This document shows positions 63,485 through 64,000 of a stretch of DNA of 64,000 nucleotides, one piece after another. Made by a program: the position numbers and the translations under genes. The stretch comes from Pilimelia anulata (lineage in GTDB: Bacteria > Actinomycetota > Actinomycetes > Mycobacteriales > Micromonosporaceae): NCBI RefSeq assembly GCF_014647895.1, contig NZ_BMQB01000002.1, positions 558,001-622,000 on the forward strand, in the 5' to 3' direction. The notes under the pieces are model-generated. The model did no database searches, was not told where the DNA came from, and saw only the letters and a list, made by a program, of their open reading frames with translations. Position 1 is the stretch's first letter, and each line of letters opens with the position of its first letter.

Positions 63485-64000
63485 ACCACCACCTGATCAG
63501 GGGAGCCCGGATCGCCGGCGGCGAGCCCGTCGACCTGCTGCTGCGCGACGGCGTCGTCGCCGGGGTGGGCAGCGGCCTGTCCGCCGCCGGCGCCACGGTC
63601 GTCGACGCCGACGGGCTGATCGCCCTGCCCGGCCTGGTCGACCTGCACACCCACCTGCGCGAGCCCGGCCGGGAGGACGCCGAGACCGTCGAGTCCGGCA
63701 GCCGCGCCGCGGCCCTCGGCGGGTACACCGCCGTCTGCGCCATGGCCAACACCGACCCGGTCGCCGACAACCCGGCCGTGGTCGAGCAGGTGTGGCGGCG
63801 CGGCCGCGAGGTCGGCCTGGTGGACGTCCAGCCGATCGGCGCGGTCAGCGTCGGCCTGGCCGGGCAGCGGCTGGCCGCGCTCGGCGACATGGCCGACTCG
63901 CCCGCCCGGGTGCGGATCTTCTCCGACGACGGCATCTGCGTGCACGACCCGCAGCTCATGCGCCGCGCGCTGGAGTACGTCAAGGCGTTCGACGGGATCA
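63481..64000 (+). CDS. pyrC: Dihydroorotase, N-terminal part (runs off the window)
   Basis: The first 173 codons of a class I dihydroorotase. The zinc-binding motif [10 protein letters not shown] is at about residues 52-61, followed by [16 protein letters not shown] and [10 protein letters not shown]. It closes carbamoyl-aspartate to dihydroorotate. The GTG start overlaps the pyrB stop (GTGA). The C-terminal half with the remaining metal ligands lies beyond the window. Confidence 0.95.
   Translation, partial: MNHHLIRGARIAGGEPVDLLLRDGVVAGVGSGLSAAGATVVDADGLIALPGLVDLHTHLREPGREDAETVESGSRAAALGGYTAVCAMANTDPVADNPAVVEQVWRRGREVGLVDVQPIGAVSVGLAGQRLAALGDMADSPARVRIFSDDGICVHDPQLMRRALEYVKAFDGI

Overview
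The window comes from a very GC-rich, filamentous-type actinobacterium. Gene content and order point to the Micromonosporaceae or a close relative: a phosphatidylinositol-mannoside gene set (pgsA, acyltransferase, pimA), bldD beside nusB and pyrR, frequent GTG starts, and a chain of blocks in the order known from mycobacteria and streptomycetes. Family-level placement is inference; no rRNA or tRNA lies in the window. The DNA is chromosomal and densely packed, with many 1-4 base start/stop overlaps. I see no phage, transposase, IS element or CRISPR array.

Layout. 1-6754: a partial aldo/keto reductase, a Tam-like methyltransferase overlapping an adenosine-deaminase-family gene, a secreted lectin protein with a degenerate protease-like domain, and an OmpR-type two-component pair. 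7043-16966: thrS, a HIT phosphorylase, an FAD monooxygenase, an EF-G-like GTPase, then pgsA, PIM acyltransferase, pimA and a LemA-like protein. 17068-20730: pdxS, a lipoprotein serine hydrolase, pdxT, yebC. 20732-23370: a divergent methyltransferase/XRE-cupin pair and an Eis-like acetyltransferase. 23649-32774: ruvCAB, yajC, secDF and a rel gene with a long N-terminal extension. 32832-36787: two membrane-anchored cyclophilin-like proteins (one probably inactive), a metallo-beta-lactamase-fold hydrolase and hisS. 36986-50144: subtilisin, aspS, rarA, a 1073-residue mostly disordered membrane protein, a DUF948 protein, a small membrane protein, alaS, ruvX, mltG. 50141-60020: the shikimate genes aroE, aroC, aroK and aroB, aroQ, split by a 5.8-kb insert (PH-domain membrane protein, M43 protease, short UvrA paralogue with its TetR repressor, LamG protein). 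60067-64000: efp, nusB, bldD, pyrR, pyrB and the start of pyrC.

How it works together. The backbone is housekeeping: aminoacyl-tRNA synthesis (thrS, hisS, aspS, alaS), PLP synthesis (PdxST), Holliday-junction processing (RuvABC, RarA), Sec export (YajC-SecDF), stringent response (Rel), chorismate synthesis and pyrimidine synthesis. Lineage-specific genes sit at a few joints of this backbone. The best-supported regulation is: an inverted pair of TetR-type operators between the UvrA paralogue and its TetR gene; a PyrR-type RNA loop overlapping the ribosome binding site of pyrR, which starts with TTG; an inverted repeat over the start codon of the XRE regulator; a bldD promoter with recognisable -35 and -10 boxes; and about ten genes whose -10 box lies only 6-9 bases before the start codon, implying leaderless mRNAs. 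Strong hairpins close most convergent gene pairs.
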